A stretch of 40,788 bases of DNA from Candidatus Omnitrophota bacterium (GTDB lineage Bacteria > Omnitrophota > Omnitrophia > Omnitrophales > Omnitrophaceae), in contig JAKQXH010000022.1 in assembly GCA_029561555.1 (NCBI GenBank), positions 1 to 40,788 of the forward strand, in the 5' to 3' direction. Each line of letters opens with the position of its first letter. The first letter of the stretch is position 1. Position numbers and translations under genes: made by a program. This document shows positions 1 through 7,628 of the stretch, in pieces. A model generated the notes under the pieces. That model did no database searches, was not told the origin of the DNA, and was given only the letters and a program-made list of their open reading frames with translations.

Positions 1-666
1 ATGGATGTGTTCGTGCTGAGGACGTTCCTGCACCGGACGATTCTCGAATTCGCGAAATATTCCCCGAAACCCGTGATCAACGGATTGAGCAATTTTTCCC
101 ATCCGTGCCAGGCGCTGACCGACCTTTTCACGATGCTGGAATATTTCGGGAAGGAGCGGCTGAAAACGCTCAAGATGACGTATGTCGGCGACGCGAACAA
201 CGTGTTCAACTCCCTGCTGTTCCTTTTTTCGAAAATGGGGTTGCAGTTTTCCTACGCGACGCCGGAAGAGTACGCGCCTTCGGCCTCGGTGCTGAGGACC
301 GCTAAGCAATACGCGAAGCAGTCCAAAGCCAAAATCACGGGGGGTTTCAATCCGCGGGAAGCGGTGAAGGGCGCGAATGTGATTTATACCGATGTCTGGG
401 TCAGCATGGGGGAAAAAGAGGACCCCGCCCGGAAAAAGGCGTTTTTCAAGGCGTATCAGCTGAACCGGAAACTGCTCCGTTACGCGGCGCCGGACGTCCG
501 CGTGATGCATTGCCTGCCCGCGCATCGCGGGGAAGAGATCACCAATCAGGTGATCGAAGGGAAACACTCGCTTATTTTCGAGCAGGCGGCGAACCGCATG
601 CCGGTGCAGAAGGCGATCCTCCTTTATTTGCTGACCGATATCGGAAAGGAATTGAAGGAAGGTTGA
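1..666 (+). CDS. argF: Ornithine carbamoyltransferase, C-terminal part (5' truncated)
   Basis: Transfers the carbamoyl group of carbamoyl phosphate to ornithine, giving citrulline, in cytosolic arginine synthesis. The 221 visible residues carry the HPCQ motif (SHPCQALTD), the ornithine-side motif MHCLPAHRGEE and the C-terminal helix FEQAANRMPVQKAIL. Family members are about 305-315 residues with an STRT carbamoyl-phosphate loop near residue 55. That loop is absent here, so the true start lies upstream of the window and the ATG at base 1 is only an internal methionine. It is followed by argG and argH in pathway order. The family call is firm; only the start is unknown. Confidence 0.95.
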   Translation: MDVFVLRTFLHRTILEFAKYSPKPVINGLSNFSHPCQALTDLFTMLEYFGKERLKTLKMTYVGDANNVFNSLLFLFSKMGLQFSYATPEEYAPSASVLRTAKQYAKQSKAKITGGFNPREAVKGANVIYTDVWVSMGEKEDPARKKAFFKAYQLNRKLLRYAAPDVRVMHCLPAHRGEEITNQVIEGKHSLIFEQAANRMPVQKAILLYLLTDIGKELKEG

Positions 667-735
667 GGCGGTGCTTTCGTCCGCGGGGTTGTTTTTATAA
701 AAATTCGGGAAGGAATTCGGGACAAGGAGCAAAAG

Positions 736-1926
736 ATGGAAAAGGTGATTCTGGCTTATTCGGGCGGGTTGGATACTTCCTGCTGCGTCCGCTGGCTCAA
801 GGAACGGTACGGCTACGACGTGATCTGTTTTTCCGCTTTCATCGGGGAGGTCTCCGACAAGGCGCTGCTTCGGAAGCGGGCTTATGCCGCCGGGGCTTCG
901 AAGATTTACATCATGGATCTCAAGAAAGAATTCGCGAAGGATTTCGTCCTGCCCGCGCTTTGGGCCCACGCGCGCTATGAGGGGAAATACCCTCTGGCGA
1001 CTTCGCTGGGACGCCCGCTGATCGCGAAGCATCTGGTCGATGTGGCGCATCGGGAGAAAGCCGTTTGCGTTTCGCACGGCTGCACGGGGAAAGGCAATGA
1101 CCAGGTGCGGATCGAACTCGGGGTCCGCGCGATGGATCCTTCCCTGAAAATCGTCGCGCCGCTCCGCGAATGGGAGTTCAAATCCCGCGAGGAAGAGGTG
1201 GATTACGCCCAGCAGAACCGGATCCCCATCTCCGTCACGAAAAAGAGCGTCTATTCGATCGACAAGAATATCTGGGGAGTCGCGATCGAGGCGGGGATTT
1301 TGGAAGATCCGTGGCAGGCCGTTCCCGAAGACGCGTACTTGTTCACCCGGGGGGCCGAACGGAAAAAGGGATCGAAAACGATCGAGGTGTCTTTCGTGAG
1401 AGGGGTCCCCGTCGCGATTGACGGCAGGGCCTATCCGCTGGTGGCGTTGATCGAAAAATTGAACGCGATCGCCGGGAGTTTCGGCGTGGGGCGGATCGAC
1501 ATGATCGAAAACCGCGTGGTGGGGATCAAGTCGCGGGAGGTGTACGAAGCGCCCGCGGCGGAAGTGCTTCTCACGGCCCACGAGGAATTGGAGGCGCTGA
1601 TTTTCGACCGGGATTTTCTGCATTTCAAAAAAATGCTCTCCGACAAATACGCGGATCTGGTTTATTACGGGCATTGGTTCACGCCGCTGAGAGAGGCGCT
1701 GGATCAGTTTTTCGCGAGGCATCAGGACCGTGTGACGGGAACGGTCCGGTTCCGTTTTTCCGCCGGGCAGGCGATCGTGACCGGACGGAAATCCCCGAAT
1801 TCGGTTTATTCCGAAACGCTCGCGACGTATTCGGCCAAGGATTCGTTTGACCGCACGGCCGCGCAGGGATTCATGAAGTTGTGGGGCCTTCCCTACGAGG
1901 GCTGTTTCAAAGGAAAGAAATCGTAA
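736..1926 (+). CDS. argG: Argininosuccinate synthase
   Basis: Condenses citrulline with aspartate using ATP to form argininosuccinate, the second-last step of arginine synthesis. The protein opens with the ATP-pyrophosphatase loop AYSGGLDTSC (residues 7-16). It also has the GKGNDQVRIEL segment and a C-terminal multimerisation helix region. Its 396 residues match the usual length of about 400. The start is supported by AAGGAG about 6 nt upstream of the ATG. The gap of about 70 bp after argF shows no terminator, so co-transcription is likely. Nothing looks degenerate. Confidence 0.96.
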   Translation: MEKVILAYSGGLDTSCCVRWLKERYGYDVICFSAFIGEVSDKALLRKRAYAAGASKIYIMDLKKEFAKDFVLPALWAHARYEGKYPLATSLGRPLIAKHLVDVAHREKAVCVSHGCTGKGNDQVRIELGVRAMDPSLKIVAPLREWEFKSREEEVDYAQQNRIPISVTKKSVYSIDKNIWGVAIEAGILEDPWQAVPEDAYLFTRGAERKKGSKTIEVSFVRGVPVAIDGRAYPLVALIEKLNAIAGSFGVGRIDMIENRVVGIKSREVYEAPAAEVLLTAHEELEALIFDRDFLHFKKMLSDKYADLVYYGHWFTPLREALDQFFARHQDRVTGTVRFRFSAGQAIVTGRKSPNSVYSETLATYSAKDSFDRTAAQGFMKLWGLPYEGCFKGKKS

Positions 1927-2010
1927 AACATCGCGCGGATTCGAAAGCGTGAGAAGCTTCGCGCCGGGACGGCGAAGGATATCTTCTGGATGTTCCGGCG
2001 GGAGAGAAAA

Positions 2011-3405
2011 ATGAGGGCGACAATGAAAAAACTCTGGGGATCCCGTTTTCAGGAAGAGCTGGCGCAGGACGCCAAGGAATATTCCTATTCGCTGGAGGTC
2101 GACCGGGAACTGCTTCGCGCGGACGTCCAGGTCAGCAAGGCCCATGCCCTGATGCTGGGGCGGGCGCGATTGATCTCGAAAAGCGAAGCGCAGAAATTGG
2201 CGCGGGGCCTGGACGCAGTCCTCAAAGAACTTCAGGGGAAAGACCTTTCCGAATCGGTTTCCGAAGTCGAAGACATCCACACGCTGATTCAAGCCGCCCT
2301 TGAGAAAAAGATCGGCAAGACCGCCCGCAAGCTTCACACGGGCCGCTCGCGGAATGATTTGATCGCGACCTCCACCCGGGTCTGGCTTCGCGAGAAATCG
2401 ATCCTTTTAGCCGGTTGGATCAATGTGTTTCAGTCGGCACTGGTCTCGGCCGCCGAAAAATTTCACGGAATCGCGATCCCCGGATACACGCATCTGCAGC
2501 GGGCGCAGACCGTTCTTTTGTCTCATCATCTTCTTGCTTACGTGGAAATGCTGGAGCGGGACAAGGGCCGTTTGTCGGACGCGCTGAAACGGATGGACGA
2601 ATGCCCCCTGGGGTCCGGTGCGCTTGCCGGGAGCACGCTTCCCCTGGATCGCGAGTTTGTGGCCCGTCGTCTGGGATTCAGCCGGGTTTCGGGAAACTCC
2701 CTCGACGCGGTGAGCGACCGGGATTTCGTCCTGGAGATCCTTGCCGCGATCGCGGTGCTGTTCGTTCACGTGTCCCGTTTTTCGGAAGATTTGATTCTGT
2801 GGAATACCGCCGAGTTCGGGTTCCTCGTTCTGCCCGACAGTTATTCGACGGGCTCGAGCCTGATGCCGCAGAAGAAAAATCCCGACATGCTGGAACTGGC
2901 CCGCGGGCGTTCGGGACAGGCGATCGGGAATCTCGTCTCCCTGCTGGTGACCATGAAAGGGCTTCCGCTTGCCTATAACCGGGACATGCAGGAGGACAAA
3001 AAAGGCCTTTTTGAATCCGTGAAGCTTGCGGTCAAGACCCTGGAGGTTTTGTCCAATCTGGTTCGCCGGATCGAAATCCGGGAGACCAAATGCTTCTTGG
3101 CGGTTTCCGACAGCCTTTTGTACGCGACGGATCTGGTGGATTATCTGATCCTGAAAGGCGTCGCTTTCCGGGACGCGCACGAAACCGTCGGGAAACTGGT
3201 CCAGCATTCTTTTGCCGTGGAGCGATCCCTCAAGGATCTTTCCTTCAAGGAATTCCTCCGGTTTTCCCCGCTCTTCAAAAAGGATATTTACGAAATTTTC
3301 AATCCCGGAAAAAGTCTGTTGCGGAAACAAACCCGGGCCTCGACGCATCCGGCCCAAGTCAAGGCCGGTATCCGGTCCTGGAAGAAAAAACTGGCCGCTT
3401 CCTGA
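2011..3405 (+). CDS. argH: Argininosuccinate lyase
   Basis: Splits argininosuccinate into arginine and fumarate, completing the pathway. Visible motifs are KLWGSRF at the N terminus, HTGRSRND, GYTHLQRAQ and the fumarase/lyase superfamily signature GSSLMPQKKNPD. The length is about 464 residues, against roughly 460 for the family. Three in-frame ATGs compete, at 1990, 2011 and 2023. I chose 2011 because GGAGAG lies 5-6 nt upstream. The ATG at 2023 (GAGGG 5 nt upstream) gives the most canonical N terminus and is equally possible. It follows argG by about 85 bp and precedes lysA by 28 bp. Confidence 0.95.
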   Translation: MRATMKKLWGSRFQEELAQDAKEYSYSLEVDRELLRADVQVSKAHALMLGRARLISKSEAQKLARGLDAVLKELQGKDLSESVSEVEDIHTLIQAALEKKIGKTARKLHTGRSRNDLIATSTRVWLREKSILLAGWINVFQSALVSAAEKFHGIAIPGYTHLQRAQTVLLSHHLLAYVEMLERDKGRLSDALKRMDECPLGSGALAGSTLPLDREFVARRLGFSRVSGNSLDAVSDRDFVLEILAAIAVLFVHVSRFSEDLILWNTAEFGFLVLPDSYSTGSSLMPQKKNPDMLELARGRSGQAIGNLVSLLVTMKGLPLAYNRDMQEDKKGLFESVKLAVKTLEVLSNLVRRIEIRETKCFLAVSDSLLYATDLVDYLILKGVAFRDAHETVGKLVQHSFAVERSLKDLSFKEFLRFSPLFKKDIYEIFNPGKSLLRKQTRASTHPAQVKAGIRSWKKKLAAS

Positions 3406-3433
3406 AACGGGCGGCCTTCGGAGCGATTGAACG

Positions 3434-4717
3434 ATGCACGATTTCTATTATAAAAAAGGCGAACTTTACTGCGAGCAGGTTCCCGTGGCGGAAATTGCGG
3501 AACAGGTGGGGACTCCGTTTTATCTCTACAGCCGCAAAACCATCACGGAACATTACGCGAAACTCGCGAAGGCGTTCCGCTCCGCGAATCCGCTGATCTG
3601 CTTTTCCATGAAGTCGAATTCGAACCTTGCTTTTCTCGCCACGCTGATCCGCGAGGGGGCGGGGCTCGACATTGTCTCGGGAGGGGAGCTTTACCGGGCC
3701 CTGAACGCGGGCTGTCCCCCGGAAAAAATCGTTTACGCGGGGGTGGGAAAGACCAAGGCCGAGATCGCGCAGGCCATCGACGCCGGGATTCTTCTTTTTA
3801 ACGTGGAATCGATCCCGGAACTTGAGACGATCGACGCGATCGCGAGAAGCAAACGGAAGGTTGTCAATGTCTCCCTGAGAATCAATCCCGATATCGATCC
3901 TAAAACGCACCGGCACATCACGACCGGCAAGAAAGGGACGAAATTCGGAATCGATTTTCAGACGGCGTTTGAGATTTACCTCGAGCGGGGCGATCTGCCG
4001 AACCTCAATATCGCGGGGATTCATGTTCACATCGGCTCCCAGATCACCTCCGGCGAGCCTTTCGTGAAGGCCCTGAAGAAAGTCCTGGATTTCATCAAGG
4101 CTCTTGAGAAGGAGAAAATCCGGATTCAATATCTGAATCTGGGCGGGGGATTGGCCGCGGTTTATCATGAGGAAAAGCCGCAGCGGGCGGACCAGTATGC
4201 CGCTAAAATCCTGCCTTTGATTCGGAAAACCCGCTTTGCCGACCGAAAACGCCGGCAGGGGATGCTGATTTTCGAGCCCGGCCGGTTTATCGCGGCGAAC
4301 AGCGGGATTTTCGTGACGAGCGTGCTTTACGTGAAAAAAACGCGCGAGAAAAATTTTATTATCGTGGACGGCGGAATGAACGATTTGATCCGCCCGGCCC
4401 TTTACGACGCGTATCATGAAATCGTGCCGGTAAGAGAACACGAAAAAACTTCGACTGTGATGCTTTCGGATGTCGTCGGGCCCATCTGCGAAAGCGGGGA
4501 TTTTCTGGGGACGGGGAGAAAACTTCCGTCCGGATTGAATTCGGGGGACCTGCTCGCGGTGTTCGGGGCGGGGGCTTACGGCTTCACGATGGCCAGCCAG
4601 TACAATTCAAGGCCCCGGCCGCCGGAGGTGATGGCGAGCGGACGGTATTTCGAAGTGGTGCGCACCCGCGAAACGTACCGCGATCTGATCCGGGGCGAAA
4701 GACCCCCGATTTTTTGA
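3434..4717 (+). CDS. lysA: Diaminopimelate decarboxylase
   Basis: PLP enzyme that decarboxylates meso-diaminopimelate to L-lysine, the last lysine step. It is a fold-type III decarboxylase. The Schiff-base lysine is K60 in CFSMKSNSN (usually written AxKAN). The protein also has GIHVHIGSQ, the phosphate-binding NLGGGLA loop, FEPGRFI, and the substrate and dimer motif CESGDFLG. At 427 residues it has normal length. It sits between argH and dapF with only 7 bp to dapF. This joins the arginine and lysine genes into one probable transcript, although its reaction comes after those of dapF, dapA and dapB. Confidence 0.96.
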   Translation: MHDFYYKKGELYCEQVPVAEIAEQVGTPFYLYSRKTITEHYAKLAKAFRSANPLICFSMKSNSNLAFLATLIREGAGLDIVSGGELYRALNAGCPPEKIVYAGVGKTKAEIAQAIDAGILLFNVESIPELETIDAIARSKRKVVNVSLRINPDIDPKTHRHITTGKKGTKFGIDFQTAFEIYLERGDLPNLNIAGIHVHIGSQITSGEPFVKALKKVLDFIKALEKEKIRIQYLNLGGGLAAVYHEEKPQRADQYAAKILPLIRKTRFADRKRRQGMLIFEPGRFIAANSGIFVTSVLYVKKTREKNFIIVDGGMNDLIRPALYDAYHEIVPVREHEKTSTVMLSDVVGPICESGDFLGTGRKLPSGLNSGDLLAVFGAGAYGFTMASQYNSRPRPPEVMASGRYFEVVRTRETYRDLIRGERPPIF

Positions 4718-4724
4718 GGCGGAT

Positions 4725-5534
4725 ATGAAGACAATCCCTTTCTATAAAATGGAAGCGACGGGCAACGATTTTGTCGTGGTGGACAACCGCCGGAAAATCG
4801 TTTTGAATCCCGCGAAATTCGCCCGCGAGGCCTGCGATCGCTGCGCCGGGATCGGCGCGGACGGGGTTCTGCTCATCGAGAATTCACGGGCGGCCGATTT
4901 TAAAATGCGCATCATCAATGCCGACGGATCGGAAGCCGAGATGTGCGGAAACGGCTCCCGCTGCGCGGGGCTTTTCGCGCGGACGGTCCTGAAAAAGCCC
5001 GCCAAGCTTTCCGTGGAGACCTTGGCGGGGATGATCCGGCTTGAAGTGAAGAAAAACACGGTGCGTGCGGGCCTTTCGGCCCCGCGGGATTTCCGGGACC
5101 GGTTTTCGCTTGAAGTCGAGGGCAAGACCTATCCGTGCTACTTCATTAATACGGGAGTCCCTCACACGGTTCTTTTCGTCGATGGCTTCGACGGATTCTC
5201 GCCGGAATTTCTGGGGGAGAAAATCCGTTTCCACAAAGAATTTGCCCCGAAGGGGACCAACGTGAATTTTGTGAGGAAGGATCCGGGGAATTCGATTTAT
5301 GTCCGGACTTACGAAAGAGGGGTGGGCATGACCCGCGCCTGCGGAACGGGTGTCACGGCTTCCGCGATCATCAGCGCGATCGCCTCGGGGTACCGCTCTC
5401 CGGTGACGGTCGGGACTTTGGGCGGGGAGCTGAAGGTCGGATTCGGTCTCAATGAGACGACCGTGAGCGAAGTAACGCTGGAAGGGAAAGCGGTGACGGT
5501 ATTTAAAGGGGAATTTTTCGTTAATCATAAATAG
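4725..5534 (+). CDS. dapF: Diaminopimelate epimerase
   Basis: Converts LL-diaminopimelate to the meso form without a cofactor, using two cysteines. Both are present: C74 in MCGNGSRC and C206 in TRACGTGVTAS. The N-terminal KMEATGNDFVVVD substrate motif is intact. The 269 residues compare with about 275 in the family. The product feeds both lysine (through LysA, encoded upstream) and peptidoglycan. The gene begins 7 bp after the lysA stop, with GAGGCGG as a probable ribosome site overlapping the lysA end, so translational coupling is plausible. Confidence 0.96.
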   Translation: MKTIPFYKMEATGNDFVVVDNRRKIVLNPAKFAREACDRCAGIGADGVLLIENSRAADFKMRIINADGSEAEMCGNGSRCAGLFARTVLKKPAKLSVETLAGMIRLEVKKNTVRAGLSAPRDFRDRFSLEVEGKTYPCYFINTGVPHTVLFVDGFDGFSPEFLGEKIRFHKEFAPKGTNVNFVRKDPGNSIYVRTYERGVGMTRACGTGVTASAIISAIASGYRSPVTVGTLGGELKVGFGLNETTVSEVTLEGKAVTVFKGEFFVNHK

Positions 5535-5552
5535 CAGGAAGAGAGGAATGTC

Positions 5553-6458
5553 ATGAACAATAAATTCGAAGGATCGTTTGTCGCGCTCATCACTCCTTTT
5601 AAAGGCGGAAAGGTGGACGAAAAAACTTTCAGGAAGCTAATCGACTTTCAGATCGCTAACGGGACGGACGCGATTGTTCCCTGCGGCACAACGGGGGAAT
5701 CCGCCACGCTGACGCATGAGGAGCATCGCCGGCTGATGTCGATCGCGGTGGAACATGTCTCGGGACGCGTGCCGGTGATCTGCGGCGCGGGTTCCAATGC
5801 GACGCTTGAGGGCCTCGGCCTGATTCAACACGCGAAAAAAATCAACGCGGACGGCGTGCTGGTCGTGAACCCCTATTACAACAAGCCGACGCAGGAAGGG
5901 CTGTACCGCCACTACGCGTATCTGGCGTCCAAAGAAAGCATCCCATTCATCCTTTACAACATCCCGGGCCGGACGGGGATCAATATGGCCCCCGAAACGG
6001 TTGCCCGCCTGAGGAAGGAATTTTCGAATATCGTCGCGATCAAAGAGGCGAGCGGGAGCCTGGACCAGGTGAGCCGGATCATTTCCCTCTGCGATATCAC
6101 GGTCCTTTCCGGCGACGATTCGCTGACGCTTCCCATGATGTCCGTGGGCGGGCGGGGCGTGATTTCCGCGGCGGCCAATGTGATCCCGAAGGAGATGGCG
6201 GACCTGACGCATGCCGCGCTGAGCGGGGACTATGACCGGGCGCAGAGGGTTCACCACAAGATTTTCGAACTCCTGAAACTCCTTTTCGTCGAAACCAATC
6301 CGATCCCGGTGAAGACCGCGCTCGCGATGATGGGAATGACGGAAGAAGAATTCCGCCTGCCGCTCTGCGAGATGGCGAAGGGGAACCGGGCGGATCTGAA
6401 AAATGCGCTCACGCGGTACGGAATCCTCCGTTCGAAAAAAGTTAAAACGGACAATTGA
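5553..6458 (+). CDS. dapA: 4-hydroxy-tetrahydrodipicolinate synthase
   Basis: Condenses pyruvate with aspartate semialdehyde, the first committed step to diaminopimelate. It is a class I aldolase-type TIM barrel of 301 residues. The Schiff-base lysine is K164 in IVAIKEASG, and Y135 of the YNIPGRTG motif acts in proton relay. The CGTTGES pyruvate and proton-relay loop is at residues 44-50. A GAGAGG ribosome site precedes the ATG. It lies 18 bp after dapF. Neither an aspartokinase nor a semialdehyde dehydrogenase gene lies in the window, so those steps must be encoded elsewhere. Confidence 0.96.
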   Translation: MNNKFEGSFVALITPFKGGKVDEKTFRKLIDFQIANGTDAIVPCGTTGESATLTHEEHRRLMSIAVEHVSGRVPVICGAGSNATLEGLGLIQHAKKINADGVLVVNPYYNKPTQEGLYRHYAYLASKESIPFILYNIPGRTGINMAPETVARLRKEFSNIVAIKEASGSLDQVSRIISLCDITVLSGDDSLTLPMMSVGGRGVISAAANVIPKEMADLTHAALSGDYDRAQRVHHKIFELLKLLFVETNPIPVKTALAMMGMTEEEFRLPLCEMAKGNRADLKNALTRYGILRSKKVKTDN

Positions 6459-6482
6459 TCCGAAGGCGTGATGCCGTTCGGA
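6459..6482 (+). other. Short hairpin between dapA and dapB
   Basis: TCCGAAGGC, a GTGAT loop, then GCC-G-TTCGGA forms a 9-bp stem with one bulged base. It starts directly after the dapA stop and ends a few bases before the AAGGAG ribosome site of dapB. There is no T-run, so it is not an intrinsic terminator. It could stabilise the upstream mRNA end or tune dapB expression. No function is shown. Confidence 0.35.
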
Positions 6483-6498
6483 ATGAAGGAGACTTCAC

Positions 6499-7299
6499 AT
6501 GATTAAACTTTTGGTGGGCGGGGCGTGCGGGCGAATGGGCGGCCGGATTATTCATCTGGCGCTCAAAGATCCCGATTTCAGATTGACCGGCGTGTTTGAG
6601 ACTTCCAAACATCCGGGAGTGGGGACTTCGCTGTCGAAATTTTTAGGCGGCGCGCACGCGGATCTTTCCGTCGAGGGCGGACTTGAAAAAGTGATCGAAA
6701 AGGGAGACGTCCTGATTGATTTTACGAGTCCGGAAGCGACCCCGGAAAATCTCTGCCGGTGCATCGAACACAAAAAAGCGATCGTGATCGGAACGACCGG
6801 CCTTCCGGAAGAAACATTGCAGCTTGTCGAGCAGGCGGCGAAGAAAATTCCCATCGTGCAGTCGCCCAACATGAGCCTGGGAGTGAATCTCCTCTTCCGA
6901 TTGACGGAGCTCGTGGCGATGAAACTCGGCGATGATTATGATATCGAAATCGTGGAGGCGCATCACCGGAATAAAAAAGATTCGCCGAGCGGGACCGCGC
7001 TGGAACTCGCGCGGCGCGCGGCCCGGGAGCGGGATCTGGACCCCGGAAAAGCGTTTGTCTACGGGCGGGAAGGATTGACCGGGGTGCGGGACAATCGGAC
7101 CATCGGCATTCACGCGGTCCGCGGAGGGGATGTGATCGGGGAACATACCGTTTCGTTTCTTTCCGAAGGCGAGCGGATCGAACTGGTTCATAAGGCATCT
7201 TCGCGGGACGCATTTGCCAAAGGGGCCCTGCTTGCGGCGAAATTTCTCGCCGACAAGAAAAAAGGCCTTTTTACCATGCAGCAGGTTTTGGGATTGTAG
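6499..7299 (+). CDS. dapB: 4-hydroxy-tetrahydrodipicolinate reductase
   Basis: NAD(P)H-dependent reduction of the DapA product to tetrahydrodipicolinate. The Rossmann glycine loop GGACGRMGG is at residues 7-15. The catalytic segment EAHHRNKKDSPSGTA holds H155, H156 and K160, and the DapB GTTG motif is near residue 98. It is 266 residues long, normal for the family. AAGGAG lies about 8 nt before the ATG. It closes the arg-lys gene run. The gap of more than 300 bp that follows, with its own promoter and terminator, separates this run from the next operon. Confidence 0.96.
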   Translation: MIKLLVGGACGRMGGRIIHLALKDPDFRLTGVFETSKHPGVGTSLSKFLGGAHADLSVEGGLEKVIEKGDVLIDFTSPEATPENLCRCIEHKKAIVIGTTGLPEETLQLVEQAAKKIPIVQSPNMSLGVNLLFRLTELVAMKLGDDYDIEIVEAHHRNKKDSPSGTALELARRAARERDLDPGKAFVYGREGLTGVRDNRTIGIHAVRGGDVIGEHTVSFLSEGERIELVHKASSRDAFAKGALLAAKFLADKKKGLFTMQQVLGL

Positions 7300-7321
7300 T
7301 GTTTGAACGGCGTGAGCCGGT

Positions 7322-7350
7322 TTGACATTGCGGAGCCCGTGTTTTACAAT
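7322..7350 (+). promoter_or_regulatory. Near-consensus sigma70 promoter for the leader RNA / hyf-like operon
   Basis: TTGACA at 7322-7327, a spacer of exactly 17 bp, then TACAAT at 7345-7350. This is one mismatch from the full consensus. Transcription would start near 7357 and read the structured leader that follows. A weak bulged hairpin (AACGGC/GCCGGTT, about 7306-7322) just upstream may mark the end of the dapB transcript, but it has no T-run. Confidence 0.7.
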
Positions 7351-7356
7351 GCAATT

Positions 7357-7576
7357 CAGGAATTTTTTTGTTTCTAAAGGAGGAAAGTAATCCGAAATAT
7401 TCCCAGGGGCGTAAAGCCCGTTACCATTTGAAATCGCAGTAAAATGGCTGGGTAGCAGTAAGGGGGTGATGGCCCCTTACCGACGGCAGAAAATTAAGTT
7501 AGCCTTTTGGTTTTAAGCGGTTGATCGCTGTGTGCGCGCGATCTAACTCCTTGAAGCTAAAAGGCTTTTTTATTTT
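7357..7576 (+). ncRNA. Structured leader or stand-alone RNA of unknown class upstream of the hyf-like operon
   Basis: About 220 nt are bounded by a strong promoter and a strong intrinsic terminator, and there is no open reading frame worth calling. Helices I can read are GGAAT(7360)/ATTCC(7398), GGGC/GCCC closing a GTAAA loop (about 7407-7419), GTTACC...GGTAGC enclosing ATTT/AAAT, and a perfect 8-bp stem GTAAGGGG/CCCCTTAC (about 7457-7480). The terminator lies about 50 nt before the hyfB-like start, so the element could be an attenuating riboswitch or an independent small RNA. GCGTAAAGCC and GGTAGC resemble parts of the c-di-GMP-I aptamer, but the 5' strand does not fit. I cannot assign a known family. 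Confidence 0.5.
7501..7576 (+). terminator. Very long intrinsic terminator or attenuator
   Basis: AGCCTTTTGGTTTTAAG (7501-7517) pairs with CTTGAAGCTAAAAGGCT (7550-7566) as an unbroken 17-bp helix including G-U pairs. Above a single mismatch the stem continues with GGTT/AACT-type pairs and a 6-bp GATCGC/GCGATC helix closing a 9-nt loop. The T-rich tract TTTTTTATTTT (7566-7576) follows directly. It lies about 50 nt upstream of the first hyf-like gene, so the operon is transcribed only by read-through, regulated antitermination or another promoter. Confidence 0.75.
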
Positions 7577-7628
7577 AGAGGTTTTGAGGGACGACCTGGT
7601 TTTGCCCGGTCGTAAAAGGTCGGAGATA

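Noticed and set aside
2407..3357. 316-aa minus-strand frame opposite argH
   Set aside because: Shadow of argH; low-complexity composition and no recognisable domain.
3359..4441. 360-aa open frame on the minus strand opposite lysA
   Set aside because: It mirrors lysA in a codon-biased region, has no ribosome site or family motif, and lysA is certain.
7390..7455. c-di-GMP-I (GEMM) riboswitch
   Set aside because: GCGTAAAGCC and GGTAGC resemble parts of it, but the GGCAAACC strand, the GNRA-capped P2 helix and the P1 closing stem are missing.
7521..7628. Upstream in-frame extension of the HyfB-like protein
   Set aside because: The ATG at 7521 lies inside the terminator hairpin and has no ribosome site; the ATG at 7629 has CGGAG and a normal membrane N terminus.
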